This document shows positions 47,301-58,310 of a stretch of 64,000 bases of DNA, piece after piece (the stretch's first letter is position 1; the number at the start of each line of letters is the position of its first letter). The notes under the pieces were generated by a model. That model was not told the origin of the DNA and made no database searches. It saw only the letters and a program-made list of their open reading frames with translations. Source of the stretch: Mercurialis annua (Eukaryota; Streptophyta; Magnoliopsida; Malpighiales; Euphorbiaceae); the NCBI RefSeq assembly GCF_937616625.2, contig NC_065570.1, forward strand, positions 4,784,001 through 4,848,000, written 5' to 3'. Both the position numbers and the translations under genes were made by a program.

Positions 47301-47350
47301 ATAAAGCACAGTGTCGATCTATCTATAAATGCCTTTCCGCCTTTTTCTAG
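44318..47350 (+). pseudogene. F-box/LRR/FBD gene copy 1, decayed
   Basis: Homologous along its length to the intact copies at 47693 and 56184. The first exon (44318-44365) and its donor survive. Lesions seen: the exon 2 acceptor CATACAG has become CATATGG (near 44470); a TGA interrupts the F-box (ILGLIL*KLTMREA, 44548-44550); one or more indels near 44660-44740 shift frame before the LRR part; an extra T in exon 4 turns GCCTTTTCTAGA into a premature stop (47348-47350). The LRR portion 44814-45404 remains open for 196 residues and exons 3 and 4 are recognisable (45537-45676 and 47091-47350). The third intron contains a Helitron. A short expressed remnant cannot be excluded. Confidence 0.85.
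45704..46910 (-). mobile_element. Non-autonomous Helitron in the F-box pseudogene
   Basis: On the minus strand the element starts TCATACTATATTATAATC (46910) and ends with a GC hairpin (CCGCGC-AAC-GCGCGG, 45730-45716), an 8-nt spacer and CTAG (45707-45704). It lies between host A and T with no target duplication, which matches Helitron rules. The interior is AT-rich and non-coding. The 5'-end motif is repeated inside near 46500-46545, suggesting an internal duplication. Confidence 0.82.
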
Positions 47351-47692
47351 AGATGTAAAGTTGATTGTCCGATGAAACATTCATCAATTTGTTTGTTCAT
47401 TTTAGCATCTATTCGGAGTTTAATAATCTAAAAGCTGCTGAATATTAGATTAATTTTGGAATCAAATCATTAGAGTTTGATCTCGGATGGAACACTGTGT
47501 AATTATGTATAAGTATAAGTTAAAATTAAATGTTTTTTCTATTTTGAGGTTTCCTATTGTCTACAAGTGTTAGTATTTGAATTGGTATCAAATATTATTA
47601 CACAGTGAGAGTTCTATTCTCTCAAGGTTTCTTATATATTTAGCTATTTGCTGTCTCAAAAGCAATCTAATCTGTCCATTATTGGCATAATA

Positions 47693-50600
47693 ATGCGTCG
47701 CCGCAAATCATCGAAAACTTGTTCAACTTCATCGAACAAGGTACGTACGCAAAGTCAATTTTTGTCTCCAATGCTTGTATATTGTTCCTATAAGGATGCA
47801 CTGCTGTGGAATGTTAGAATGGATATGCGGATTAGGTTTTAATTTTATAATCCAGTTGCGATTTGAATGAACGGGTGAGTCGGAGTATAAATAAATCAAA
47901 TTTATGAATACATGTCAATCCAATTACTTGGGGTGACCATATCGGTCGGTTTGATTCGGTTGGAAATCAAGCAAAACCGACCAACCAAAGTTTGGAAAAT
48001 ATCAGTTCGGTTGGTTAAAACCAATTATTTTTATTTTTATATTAAAATTAATACAAGCATTAAATAATAATAGTGTCTAATAACTTTTCATATGTTTATT
48101 AATATATTTATATATTGTATAAAATTAATTAACTTATATATAAACAAAAATTAAGGAACAAAGATAATAGGCCAAATGTTGTAAAAAGGCCAAACATTTC
48201 ACAAAAGTTTCACAAAAGTCCTGACCTTTCAATTTTATCGATTTTGGCCAAAAATTGATTATTTGGTTTCACGAAAGTCCTGACATTTCAATTTTGTCGA
48301 TTTTGACCAAAAATGGATTATTTGGTTTCACAAAAGTCCTAAACTTTTAATATTTGGCATGCCACATAGGCGTCACATAGGCTCCACATAGGCAAATTGA
48401 AATCAAATTGAGAGTTGGCCACAATTGAAACCAAATAATTTGTTTTTGGCCAAAATCGACAAAATTGAAAGGTCAGGACTTTTGTGAAAATTTTATGAAA
48501 GGTTTGGCCTTTTTAAGACATTTGGCCAAGATAATATATATTTTAGAAAAATATATTTTTTTATGTTTTAGTTAGGTTTTTTCAGTTTTTTCGGTTTTAA
48601 AGTGTCCAAACCAGACCAAAAACCGAACACCAAATTTATCTAAATAGAAACTGGACCAGACCATTTTTACCGAATATCCGAACCAAATTATGAACTTCGA
48701 TTTGGCTCCGGCTCACCCCTGCCTGTTCATTGATAGTTTATGCAAAAAGTGCCATTGCTGGACTGATTTTTATCCAATCTGAATTGCTACCACTCTAATA
48801 ATTTGCAAAATAAGAGAGTTAAGCATCCCAGTATTTGGCAAAGATCAATTTGTTTGTTCATGGTATGCGAGTTTTGATTTACTCAGAGTAGAGTATGGTA
48901 GTAGTGTATGGAGAGGAGAGGATTTTCAATAAGTTGTACGAACTTATGAATTTAAAAGATCTTTAGTTTGGTCGATGTCTTTCCGTAATCCTTTTCTAGG
49001 AGAAATCCGTTTAGGCGAGTTAGTATTACTCATTATTGTCCTCCATTATTTTCTATATTCTGAATCGTGTTGCAAATACAGGATGCAAGTGACTGTAACA
49101 CAGCAAGAGATCTTATCAGTAACTTACCCGATGAAATTCTTAGTGACATTCTCTCAAAATTGCCACTGAGAGAAGCTGTAAGAACGAATGTTCTATCACA
49201 TAGATGGAGGCATGTTTCAGCATTCCCAACTGATCTAACGTTTGACCAGTTTAACATGTTGGATGACGATGATCAAGACCATGAAAAACACTTTCATACC
49301 TTCTATGAAAACAGATTTATAAGAAGAGTTGATAAGTTTCTAGAATTCTTCAAGGGAACAAAGATAAGCAATATTAAGCTATGCTATTGTCTTGGTTATA
49401 ATCGCACAAATGATATAAATCGATGGGTCAGGTTTGCAGTGCAAAGAGGTGCTGAAAATCTGTATCTTGGATTACAATGTAAGAAACACCGTCCCCTACC
49501 TTTTCCTAACACCGCAAAACAGAAGTATGTGTTAGAGGAAGACATATTTGAGGGTAGTAGACAGATTAATGTAAAGCATTTGCACTTGCTTGGTTGCTGC
49601 ATAGGAAAAAGCATAAGCCGGCAATTTAGTTGCTTGGAGACTCTCGTCATGGAATATTCACCTCTAGCCCGATATGATCTGCACAGCATGTTTTCTTGTT
49701 TGCCGAATCTCAGAAATCTGGCGTTCAAACAGTGTGACCTTCCTGCCATGTTGTGCTTTGCTTCTTTACTTGCTCTGAGGGAACTTCAATTCATACAATG
49801 TTTCGGAATCAAAAGTATCAAACTGTCTAATGACAAGCTTAAGAGTCTTGCATGTATGAGTTGTGATGGCCTAAAATTGAATTTCCTTAGGGCTCCTGTG
49901 TTGAATACCTTGATCTATTTTGGTAACAACACTGTACAAATGCTCCAAATTGCTTCTCGACTTCAACAATTATCCGAACATGTCATCAAGGTGACGAATA
50001 TCCACATTCGATCTGAAATTTACTGGGTATGTACATACATATAGATATATATATTTACTAGTCATAAAGAAAATTAGTTTCACTTGATTGTATTGCTTTT
50101 GGTTCTCCCCGTAGGGTAATTTCTTGCCGTTGCCAGAAAGGATGCTTATCTTCAGTAGTGTGTTACATTTAAAGCTCGAGCTAATGCGTAAAATGAAATT
50201 CGACATACAGAAGATGATTTCCGTTCTTAGAGCCTGTCCTCATTTGAGAGGATTGAATTTAGCGGTAAGTGATGATGTATTCTTAAGTATAATGTAATTT
50301 AAGCATGATATCGGCATTATGATATGATGATTTTATGAAATATCACGGCCCTTAATTAAGCATGACATTGGCATATATATGATTTTTTTTGTCGAAGCAT
50401 ATATGTGATGATTTTATGAAATATCATTAATTCATTTAATCTATTGGTGGTTATTGCAGTTTCATTGCATAAAAGATGTAAACCACAAAACTCTCCCACT
50501 TGGAGATTATTTTCCTGAGCATTTGGAGGATGTTGGAATTGGTGGATTTGCGGATACATTTCAACAGTTCAGATTTGCTGTGTACTTGTTGAAAAATGCT

Positions 50601-50744
50601 TCCAAGCTTAAGCGATTAGTCATCCAGCGACCGCCTTTGCACATTGCTACCGAAAGACAGCAATCTCGGCATAATGAACGACGTCAATCTATCTATAAAC
50701 GCCTTTCCGCCTTTTCTAGAGATGTAGAGTTGATTGTCCGATGA
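47693..50744 (+). CDS. F-box protein with LRR-like region and FBD domain (copy 2)
   Basis: Four exons, 47693-47740, 49082-50026, 50115-50264 and 50460-50744, total 1428 nt, or 475 residues, with GT-AG junctions all in phase 0. The F-box lies at residues about 22-60 (DLISNLPDEILSDILSKLPL, then HRWRHVSAF). Leucine-rich segments follow (KHLHLLGC, LETLVMEYSPLA, LRNLAFKQCDLPA). The C-terminal FBD-type region is on exon 4 (FPEHLEDVGIGGFADTFQQF, then LLKNASKLKRLVIQ). Known: such proteins are substrate receptors of SCF ubiquitin ligases and belong to a large, fast-duplicating plant family; the target is unknown. Exon 1 encodes only a basic Ser/Lys-rich 16-residue leader, preserved in all three copies. 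The long intron 1 carries nested transposons. Confidence 0.87.
47930..48722. mobile_element. Decayed hAT-like element hosting a younger MITE, in F-box copy 2 intron 1
   Basis: The left part (GGGGTGACCATATCGGTCGG, GGTTGGTTAAAACC) and right part (TTTTTTCGGTTTTAAAG, ending GGCTCACCCCTG) are related inverted sequences with GGGGTGA / TCACCCC ends common on plant hAT-derived repeats. No clean 8 bp duplication was found. Confidence 0.4.
48170..48527. mobile_element. Mutator-like foldback MITE
   Basis: The termini GGCCAAATGTTGTAAAAAGG and the reverse complement of CCTTTTTAAGACATTTGGCC extend into arms of about 100 bp. The flanking 9 bp duplication AAGATAATA is perfect (48161-48169 and 48528-48536). 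The CACAAAAGTCCTGACCTTTC block is repeated within the left arm. Confidence 0.92.
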
Positions 50745-51539
50745 AACATTCATCAATTCTTTTGTTCATTTTAATTAGTATCTATTCGGTGTTTATATAT
50801 CTAAAAGTTGATGAATATTAAATTAGTTTTTGGAATCAAATGATTCATGTTTGATTTAGGAATAGCGTAATGAAACACTATATAATTATCTAAATAACTT
50901 CAGTGATATCACACTCTTTGTTTAATATCATTGAGCAACTCTCTGTTTCTTTCAAACTATTGCTCAAGAATTCTCTGTTTCTTTCTTTTAAATGGCCGTG
51001 TTAAAATTTTTTGTTTTAAAAATAAGGAAGACCTTTGCTATTTATAGAGAATAGAAATGAAATAAAACATCAATATGAATTAACGTAGTAAATTCATCTT
51101 TAAAAAACGCTTCCATTAATACATAATTAAGGGATTTAATTACGAAAAATAATAATAGCGCTTGAATCAAGCCAGCCGACCGACCGACCGACCGGACAGC
51201 ACCAGTAGTACTCTTTAGGGCCAAACCCAAATGAGAAAGTCCTCCCTAATAAACCTAATGGTCGGTTACTTCCTAATCATTACGGGACAATAAATACACA
51301 TCAAGTGTTTTCTAATTTTCATATTTCAACAGACTGTATTAACTTGTCAATTACAAGCCTTGGTACAGGTCTTTATATATAAAGAAAATAAAGAGTTAGA
51401 AATAGAAACAAATAATCATTAAATCAATCACCTAAAATCAGCCTCTCTTATTGTGAGTCAAAAATATAAACAAATCAAAACAATTTTGGAGAAGATTGTT
51501 GACTAATATAATCTAACAATTACCATAAGAAGTTTTTAA
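50745..51539. other. 3' UTR and spacer
   Basis: Probable 3' UTR to about 50900, then AT-rich DNA. A short (CCGA)n tract lies at 51176-51194. No gene. Confidence 0.5.
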
Positions 51540-51613
51540 TTTTATATGGTGGAGACTTTATATAATGAAAAGATAGATTTGAATAAAAAAATTGATATTA
51601 AGATACTCGTATA

Positions 51614-51894
51614 CTCCCTCCGTCCCGTAAAATTAGTGTTAGTTAAATATAAAATTATTAAAATATCCTTATATTAACATTAATTGATTTAGAGTTTCAA
51701 TATATGCTTTTTATGCATTTAAAATTCTATTGGCTAATATTTATATACTGGTTTTGGGTTGTGTGAACCACTAATTTATTATTCAAGAAATTAAAAGGAC
51801 AATTTAGGAAAATTATCACAAATTATCTATAATTAACTACTTTTTTAATTCTAGTAAAAGAGCTACTTTTTCTATCTTTACGGGACGGATGGAG
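51614..51894. mobile_element. Stowaway MITE in the phytocyanin relic
   Basis: The termini are CTCCCTCCGTCCCGTAAA and TTTACGGGACGGATGGAG, with TA on both sides. One mismatch lies in the right terminus. It sits in the intron part of the relic. Confidence 0.93.
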
Positions 51895-52530
51895 TATAAA
51901 TTTAGATAAATTCAACTTGTCAAGACGTCAATGAATTTATTAACCACTAAATTTTATGTGCAGTGTTTAATTACGAAGCACCACATAATGTGATGAAAAG
52001 TGAACGGAGCTGCCTGTTGATTGCAAATCACAAATCATGGTATCGCACAAATAATATAATTCGGAAGTACGGATATTGATCCCACATATACAATGGATTT
52101 AATGATTAATTTTGAGAATTTTATTAACCGGTTAGCTACGAAAATGGTCTGAGAGTTTGTGACCAAAACAATTAAAAGTGACCAATTAACAAATATATTA
52201 AATAATTAAAATCAATAAAATAAAAATAATTTAAAAGATAATTTTTGTAAATAATAAGTGTAGAGGTTCAAGGGTTGATAATTCCGAATAAAAATAAAAA
52301 ATCATGAACAATGAATATCTTGTTGATTATCAAGAATCGAGTTATTTTAAAATATCGAATCCCGCTCTCTCGAGCCTCAAAGACCAAAATGATCACAACA
52401 CAACTCAGTTGTATTGCCAAAATTATAGTTCAGACTATTTTAAAGCACCCATAGCTCTCTCTCAAGTTACTACAGATAAAAATAAACAAATAACCAATTT
52501 ATAGGCAAATTACTCACTCTCGTGTTATAA

Positions 52531-54086
52531 CACTACTAAAATGTCTGTTTTTACCGACGGAATTTGGCGACGGATCCAAATTCTGTCGGTAATTGGCGAA
52601 ATAGCGACGAAGAAATTCCGTCGCTATTTCACGACATTTTCGCGACGGATTCACACAAATCCGTCGCTAATATTGGCGCCAATTGGCGGGAAGGAATGGC
52701 ACCTAAAAATTTAACAAATTTAGCGACGGATTCTCAAATCCGTCGCTAAATCTGACAGCCATCATGAAACGCAGGTTTCATTCTTTGTAGTTAGCGACGA
52801 ACTATCAAAATCTGTCGCTAACCACAATGAATGAAACACTGCGTTTCATTTAAGGTCCGTTTAGCGACGGATTCTCACAATCCGTCGCTAAACGGACCCT
52901 AAATGGTACAAAACGTTTCTTCTTCCCCCTTTTGTTTCAGATTCCAAAAATCAAAAATTCTTACAAATTTCTTCTTTCCCGCCGCCCGCCTACTTTCCCC
53001 TGCCGTCCGCTCCTTTCATCCCCCCGACATCCGCTCCTTTCTTCCCCCGCCGTCTGCGCCTCTCTTCCCCCGCCGTCTGCGCCGTTCGTGCTACCGCCGA
53101 GAGCCACTTCCACTTGCTGCCACCGCCGGAAGCCAACTTGCTGCCACCGCCGGAAATTCCGAAGGTAAGTGGTTCATTTTTATTTTTATTTGTTAAAATC
53201 AATTAATATATGTGATTTATTGATTTTATTTGATTTTAATTTTTTTAAATTTCGTTAAATTAGGCTGCCTCCGACCGTTTTTGCCCGCCCTCGACCTGCT
53301 GCTGCTCCGGTCTGCATTTTTCGTCCGCTGCCCCGTCTAAAAAGGTATTTCCGCTAATTTATTGTTAAATTAATTAATTTATTTTAGTTTATTTAGGTCA
53401 AATTAATTAGTTTAAGTGTAAATTAATTAGTTTAAGTAAAATTTCTTCAATTGTTTCATTTAAATATGGTTTATTTAATTAGGTAGTTTAATATAGTTTA
53501 GGTTAATTTATTAGATTATATTTTTTGTAAATTTAGTTTTATTTTATAATGTAGTATAATTTAATTATATAGTTGAATTTTTTATTAGTTTAATTAGGTA
53601 GTTTAATATAGTTTAGGTTAATTTATTAGATTATATTTTTTTTGTAAATTTAGTTTTATTTTATAATCTAATATAATTTAATTAGGTAGTTGAATTTTTT
53701 ATTAGTTTAATTAGGTAGTATAGTTTAGGTGTGTATGTTAATTATGTTTAATCATATGGTTTCGCTTAATTTTGTATAATTTTATAGTTTATGTAATTGA
53801 TTAAATAACTTATATTTTAGGGTAATTTAGTAAGTTAATTTTAATTTTAATTAAATTATATTTGAGAGTTTTAATATATAATTTATGTGCATATTGGCGA
53901 CAGCTTTTGGCGATGGATTTTGTCCGTCGCCATTTGGCGACGGAACATATGCGTCGCGGCACGTCGCCAAACGCGTCGTTTGGTGACGGCCGTGCGCCAT
54001 TTAGCGACGGATATTTCCGTCGCTAAATGTCGACGGATTTTAGACGGACTCAGTTCGTCAGCGACAGATTTTAACTTTTAGTAGTG
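52531..54086. mobile_element. Non-autonomous CACTA (En/Spm) transposon
   Basis: The ends are CACTACTAAAA and its exact inverse TTTTAGTAGTG, flanked by a 3 bp TAA duplication (52528-52530 and 54087-54089). Subterminal regions carry many direct and inverted copies of AGCGACGGA / TCCGTCGCTA, the typical transposase-binding style repeats. 52930-53345 contains a GC-rich Pro/Arg-coding stretch (CCGCCG runs) followed by long TTTAATTAGGTAGTTTAAT tandem repeats (53465-53725). No transposase frame. Confidence 0.93.
53465..53725. repeat. Tandem repeat inside the CACTA element
   Basis: A unit of about 115 bp with AATTAGGTAGTTTAATATAG and ATTTATTAGATTATATTTTT is repeated about twice, plus a partial copy. 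Confidence 0.75.
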
Positions 54087-55715
54087 TAATGAATCTAGTC
54101 AAATGATTAAATGATATTTATTAAGTAAACCCTTAAGAACGCGTATTCATTAACTAACTCTTGTATTATTAATTCATACGTTGTTGATTAAATGATCTAT
54201 TTTAACTAAGCTCTCTAGAGTCAATAATTAAAACATAGGGCAATGAATGAATTGATAAAAAACATTCAAGTATGAAGAATATTAATCAACACCAAATTTC
54301 AACACCTATTAATTAATCGATAATTAACTCACTCTCGTGTTATTAAAAACTAATTAGCCAACTAAAATGTGATTATGAAGCAAACTCAAGATTACTTAAA
54401 TTCCAACCCAATCTCGTGGCGTTTTCCTTTAATTTTCCAATTATTTAGATCTATTTAATTAACAATTTCTCAATTAGTTAACTAAACATATATCATTAAT
54501 CAATTTCTCAATTTAATCCAAGCATTAAGTTCAATAACCGAAACACGATAAATCACCAAAATATCCAAGGCCAATCAATTATATAAATAAACATTTATAT
54601 CAACCATCGAACTAAAGGTTTAGTTACCCATTGTCATGTGAATTATAACAATGGATAAGTTATACCTTGAGTACATGGGAAATAAAAGATATAAATAATC
54701 TATACTAAAAGAATATTTTTAGTGCCTAAGCCTAAGTCTACACGAATGATATATTTTCTCTACACAAATGATGTCTATTTATAGAGTCACTTGAAATGGA
54801 GTCCAAACCAAAGATATCATCTTTCCATGTGAAACTTGAATCATGATCAAGTTGAGAATATCTTCTTTCCTTTGAAAGTAGAGTAATGATCAAATTCTTC
54901 CATAATCATATTGAATGGACCAATCTTTAACTTGTCTTGTTTCCAAAAAAGCATAACTTATTCCCTTAATGAGCTTCTATCTTATTGTTAAAGCCCACTT
55001 CTTTGTGTGCAAGTCAAGAAAGATCACTCTCTTGAGTGTGAATGTAATATTCTGCTGATTATGGAAGGTTTGATGTGATAATTAACTTCAGAATTTCGTT
55101 GCCTTAATCCAGTGCGAACGCATTTTCGCGCATATCCAGGTCTCAGCCGGCCCCTGACCGGCCTGATGTTGTGGGCCGGTTGAATGTCGGCTGACCTGCT
55201 AGTTTTTGATTCTTGACCGGTTCGATTCAATCCAAACCGATTAGGTTTGAATTTAATTTCGGTTTTTTAAATTCTTCTGATTTTGACTATTTGACCCTGT
55301 TTCAATCGTAAATATCCAAAAAATAATAAGATTTAATATTTATTTATAAAAACTACAAAACATGAAAACCTAACTATATAAACTCTTATTTTACGCATAA
55401 ATACTGAAAACTGACGAATAAATACTATAAAAACTGCGTAAAATTATAGCTTATTACTGCTTTCAAGAAATGCAATAATGTAACATGATTTTGGACCCTC
55501 CCAATGCGCATGGTCACACTTAGTCAAGCAGGCAAAAAATGGAACATTTGTGGTTTTGGTAATCACTGTACTTATGGCATGAAGCTCGTCATTAGCGTCC
55601 AATCCGACAGTCCGGCACCAGCTTCCCGTCATTCCGACAAAATTCGGATTTGAAATGGTGGGATATCCTGAATTGAAAGAAAAAAAACAATAATGATCTT
55701 AAAAATATATTTTGT

Positions 55716-55765
55716 TCCTCGGTAGCTCAGTTGTAGAATGGTCGACTATCAACTGGCTGGTCGTA
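55716..55765 (+). other. tRNA-Asn(GUU)-like 5' fragment inserted upstream of F-box copy 3
   Basis: TCCTCGGTAGCTCAGTTGTA, then GAATGGTCGACTATCAAC and TGGCTGGTCGTA follow the acceptor 5' strand, D-arm, anticodon arm and variable region of plastid-type tRNA-Asn. The expected GTT anticodon is altered (loop CTATCAA), and the T-arm and 3' acceptor strand are absent. The homologous segment at 43750-43790 lacks these ~55 bp, so this is an insertion and not a functional tRNA gene. Confidence 0.6.
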
Positions 55766-56183
55766 AAATTAAAAATTAAGGTACCAATTCGAAATTAATT
55801 TGGCTAATAACCCATTTTGACACCTAGTCGAAGAATGATATTAGCAACTCAAGACGAGTGATCAATGCATTTTTCAGCTTATGAATTTTCCTAATTTGCT
55901 TTAATCTAGGAACTTTTTTTTTTTTGATCGTAGGAACTTTTTTTTTTTTTTGATCGTAGGAACTTTTCTGATTCACTTTAATTTAGGAGATTCGCTTATT
56001 GGCTTTGACTTTAATTTTATTCTTCTTCTTTTTTTCCCTATTTTGAGGTTTCCTTATTAGGATTACTTCTCAAAACCTATATATATATGTGTTTTATTCG
56101 AGTTCGTATCAAATATTATAAAACTTTTTACTGTCTCAATTTTTTCGCTGCCTCAAAAGCAATCTAATCTGTGTATTGGCATA

Positions 56184-58310
56184 ATGCGTCCACGCAAATC
56201 ATCAAAAACTTGTTACACTTCATCGAACAAGGTTCGTTCGCAGAATCGATTTTTTTTCCTCCAATATTTATACACTAAGCATCCAGTGTTTTTGAAGATC
56301 TAAACATAATTTGAGGACCTGTTTGGATCAATTTTAGTGTAAAATTTATTTCATTTCATTTCTTAATAAACTTTATTTGAAAATAAATTTTTGTGTTTGG
56401 TTTTTCGAATTTTATATATGAAATTAATTTTAAATGATATGAAATAAAATGAATATTGTATTTCGAGTGTAAATGGAAATTTAAATTGTGAACATTCATT
56501 TTACCCAAACATATATCTGGTGAATTCCATAAAAATTGTGAAATCATTTGAAACAAACAGGTCTTAACTAGAATTAGGTTACTTATTTACGGTATGATAG
56601 TTTTAATTTACGCATACATGTTAGTATTACTCATTAATTATCATCCTCCATGATCTTTTATATTTTGAAATCCTGTTGCACATACAGGATACAAGTGACC
56701 GTAGCTCAACAAGAGATCTTATCAGTAACTTACCCGACGAAATTCTTAGTGACATTCTCGCAAAATTGCCACTGAGAGAAGCTATAAGAACGAATGTTCT
56801 ATCACATAGATGGAGGCATGTTTCAGCATTCCCACCTAATCTAACGTTTGACCGGATTAACATGTTGGATGGCGATGATCAAGACCATGATATACACTTT
56901 TGTACCTTCAATGAGAACAGATTTGTAAGAGGAGTTGATCAGTTTCTGGAATTCTTCAAGGGAACAAAGATACGCTATTTTGCGCTATGCTATTGTCTTG
57001 GTTCTAATCGCGCAAATGATATGAATCGATGGGTTAGGTTTGCAGTGCAAATGGGCGTTGAAAATCTGTATCTTGGATTACATTGTAAGAAACACCGTCG
57101 CCTGCCTTTTCCTAACACTGCAAAGGAAAAGTATGTGTTAGAGAAAGACATATTTGAGGGCGGTAGACAGATTAATTTGAAGTATTTGCACTTGGTTGGT
57201 TGCTGCATAGGAAAAAGCATAAGTCGGGAATTCAGTTGCTTGCAGACTCTCGTCATGGATTATTCACCTCTAGCCCGATATGATCTGCAAAGCATGTTTT
57301 TTTGTTTGGCGAATCTCAGAAGTCTGACGTTTAAACAATGCGATCTTCCTGCCATGTTGTGCTTTGCTTCTTTACTTGCTCTGAGGAAACTCCACTTCAT
57401 ACAATGTTCTGGAATCAAACATATCAAACTGTCTAATCGCAAGCTTAAGCGTCTTGCGTGTATAGATAGTTCAATCCTTAGATTGGATTTCCTTGGGGCT
57501 CATAGGTTGAAAACGTTGGTCTATTTTGGTAACAACTATCTACAAATGATCCAAATTGCTTCTCGACTTCAGCGATTATCGAATGTCATCAAGCTGAAGC
57601 ATATCTACATTCGGTCTGGAATTGACTGGGTGTGTACATACATATAGATATCTATTTATTTGTCATATAGAAAATTAGTTTCACTTGATTGTAATGCTTT
57701 TGGTTCTCCCCTGTAGGGTAATCGCTTGCCGGTGCCAAAAAGAATGCTTATCTTCAGTGTGTTACATTTAAAGCTTGAGCTAATGTGTGAAACGAAGTTT
57801 GATATACAGAAGATGATTTCCGTTCTTAGAGCATGTCCTCGTTTGAGAGGATTGAATTTAGCGGTAAGTGATGATCTATTCTTAAGTATAATATAACTTA
57901 AGCATGATATTGGCATTATGATACGAGGATTTTATGAAATATCATGTGCCTGAAGCATGACATTGGCATATATGATGCTTTTATGAAATGTCATTAATTC
58001 ATTTAATCTGGTGCTGTTATTGCAGTTTCGTTGCATAAAAGATGTAAACCACAAAAATTTCCCACTTGGAGATTATTCTTCTGAGCATTTGGAGGATGTT
58101 GAAATTGGTGGATATACCGATACATTTCAACAGTTCAGATTTGCAGTATACTTGTTGAAACATGCTTCCAAGCTTAAGCGATTAGTCATCAAGCGACCAC
58201 TTTTGCACATTGCTACCGAAAGACAGCAATCTCGACATAAAGCACGACGTCAATCTATCTGTAAACGCCTTTCCGCCTTCTCTAGAGATGTAGAGTTGGT
58301 TGTCCGATGA
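56184..58310 (+). CDS. F-box protein with LRR-like region and FBD domain (copy 3)
   Basis: Four exons, 56184-56231, 56688-57629, 57717-57863 and 58026-58310, total 1422 nt, or 473 residues, all junctions phase 0. The layout is the same as copy 2: a 16-residue basic leader (MRPRKSSKTCYTSSNK), an F-box at about 22-60 (DLISNLPDEILSDILAKLPL, HRWRHVSAF), leucine-rich segments (KYLHLVGC, LQTLVMDYSPLA) and a C-terminal FBD-type region (LEDVEIGGYTDTFQQFRFAV). Compact introns without transposons make this the cleanest copy. Upstream DNA to about 55650 is shared with copy 1, and beyond that lies a phytocyanin relic. Probable SCF substrate receptor with unknown target. Confidence 0.9.

Larger units (their letters stand above)
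52015..55456. mobile_element. Unclassified insertion (about 1.9 kb without the nested CACTA) splitting the phytocyanin relic
   Basis: Its limits are set by where phytocyanin homology stops and resumes: CTGCC ends the left part (52010-52014) and CTGCT begins the right (55457-55461), a possible 5 bp duplication with one mismatch. The interior has ATCGCACAAATAATATAATT...GATCCCACATATAC, ACTCACTCTCGTGTTAT (twice) and an AT-rich end. This style of sequence is common in plant repeats, but I cannot assign it. An LTR or other retroelement fragment is possible. Confidence 0.55.
51540..55655 (+). pseudogene. Phytocyanin relic (intron plus exon 2) split by an insertion
   Basis: 51540-51958 matches the intron of the 61419 gene (GAAGATAGTTTTGAATAAGA-type block, AATTCAACTTGTCAAG, acceptor TGTGCAG). 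51964-52014 matches the start of its exon 2 (GTTTAATTACG then AGCACCACATAATGTGATGA). The match resumes at 55457 (CTGCTTTCAAGAAATGCAATAATG) and runs through the copper-site region and the Pro-rich tail to a TGA at 55650-55652. No exon 1 is present upstream. Extra defects are a one-base insertion in GTGATGAAAAGTGAACG, a stop in the CTTAGTCAAG segment, and TGG AAC for the usual TGG TAC. Confidence 0.87.

Noticed and set aside
52903..53196. Pro/Arg-rich ORFs as a host gene
   Set aside because: They lie wholly within the CACTA element, read open in several frames because of CCG repeats, and match no family I know.
55024..55230. Arg-rich minus-strand ORF
   Set aside because: It lies inside the unclassified insertion and its GC-rich GGCCGG repeats explain the openness.
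55716..55765. A functional tRNA-Asn gene
   Set aside because: The T-arm and 3' acceptor strand are missing and the anticodon loop is altered.
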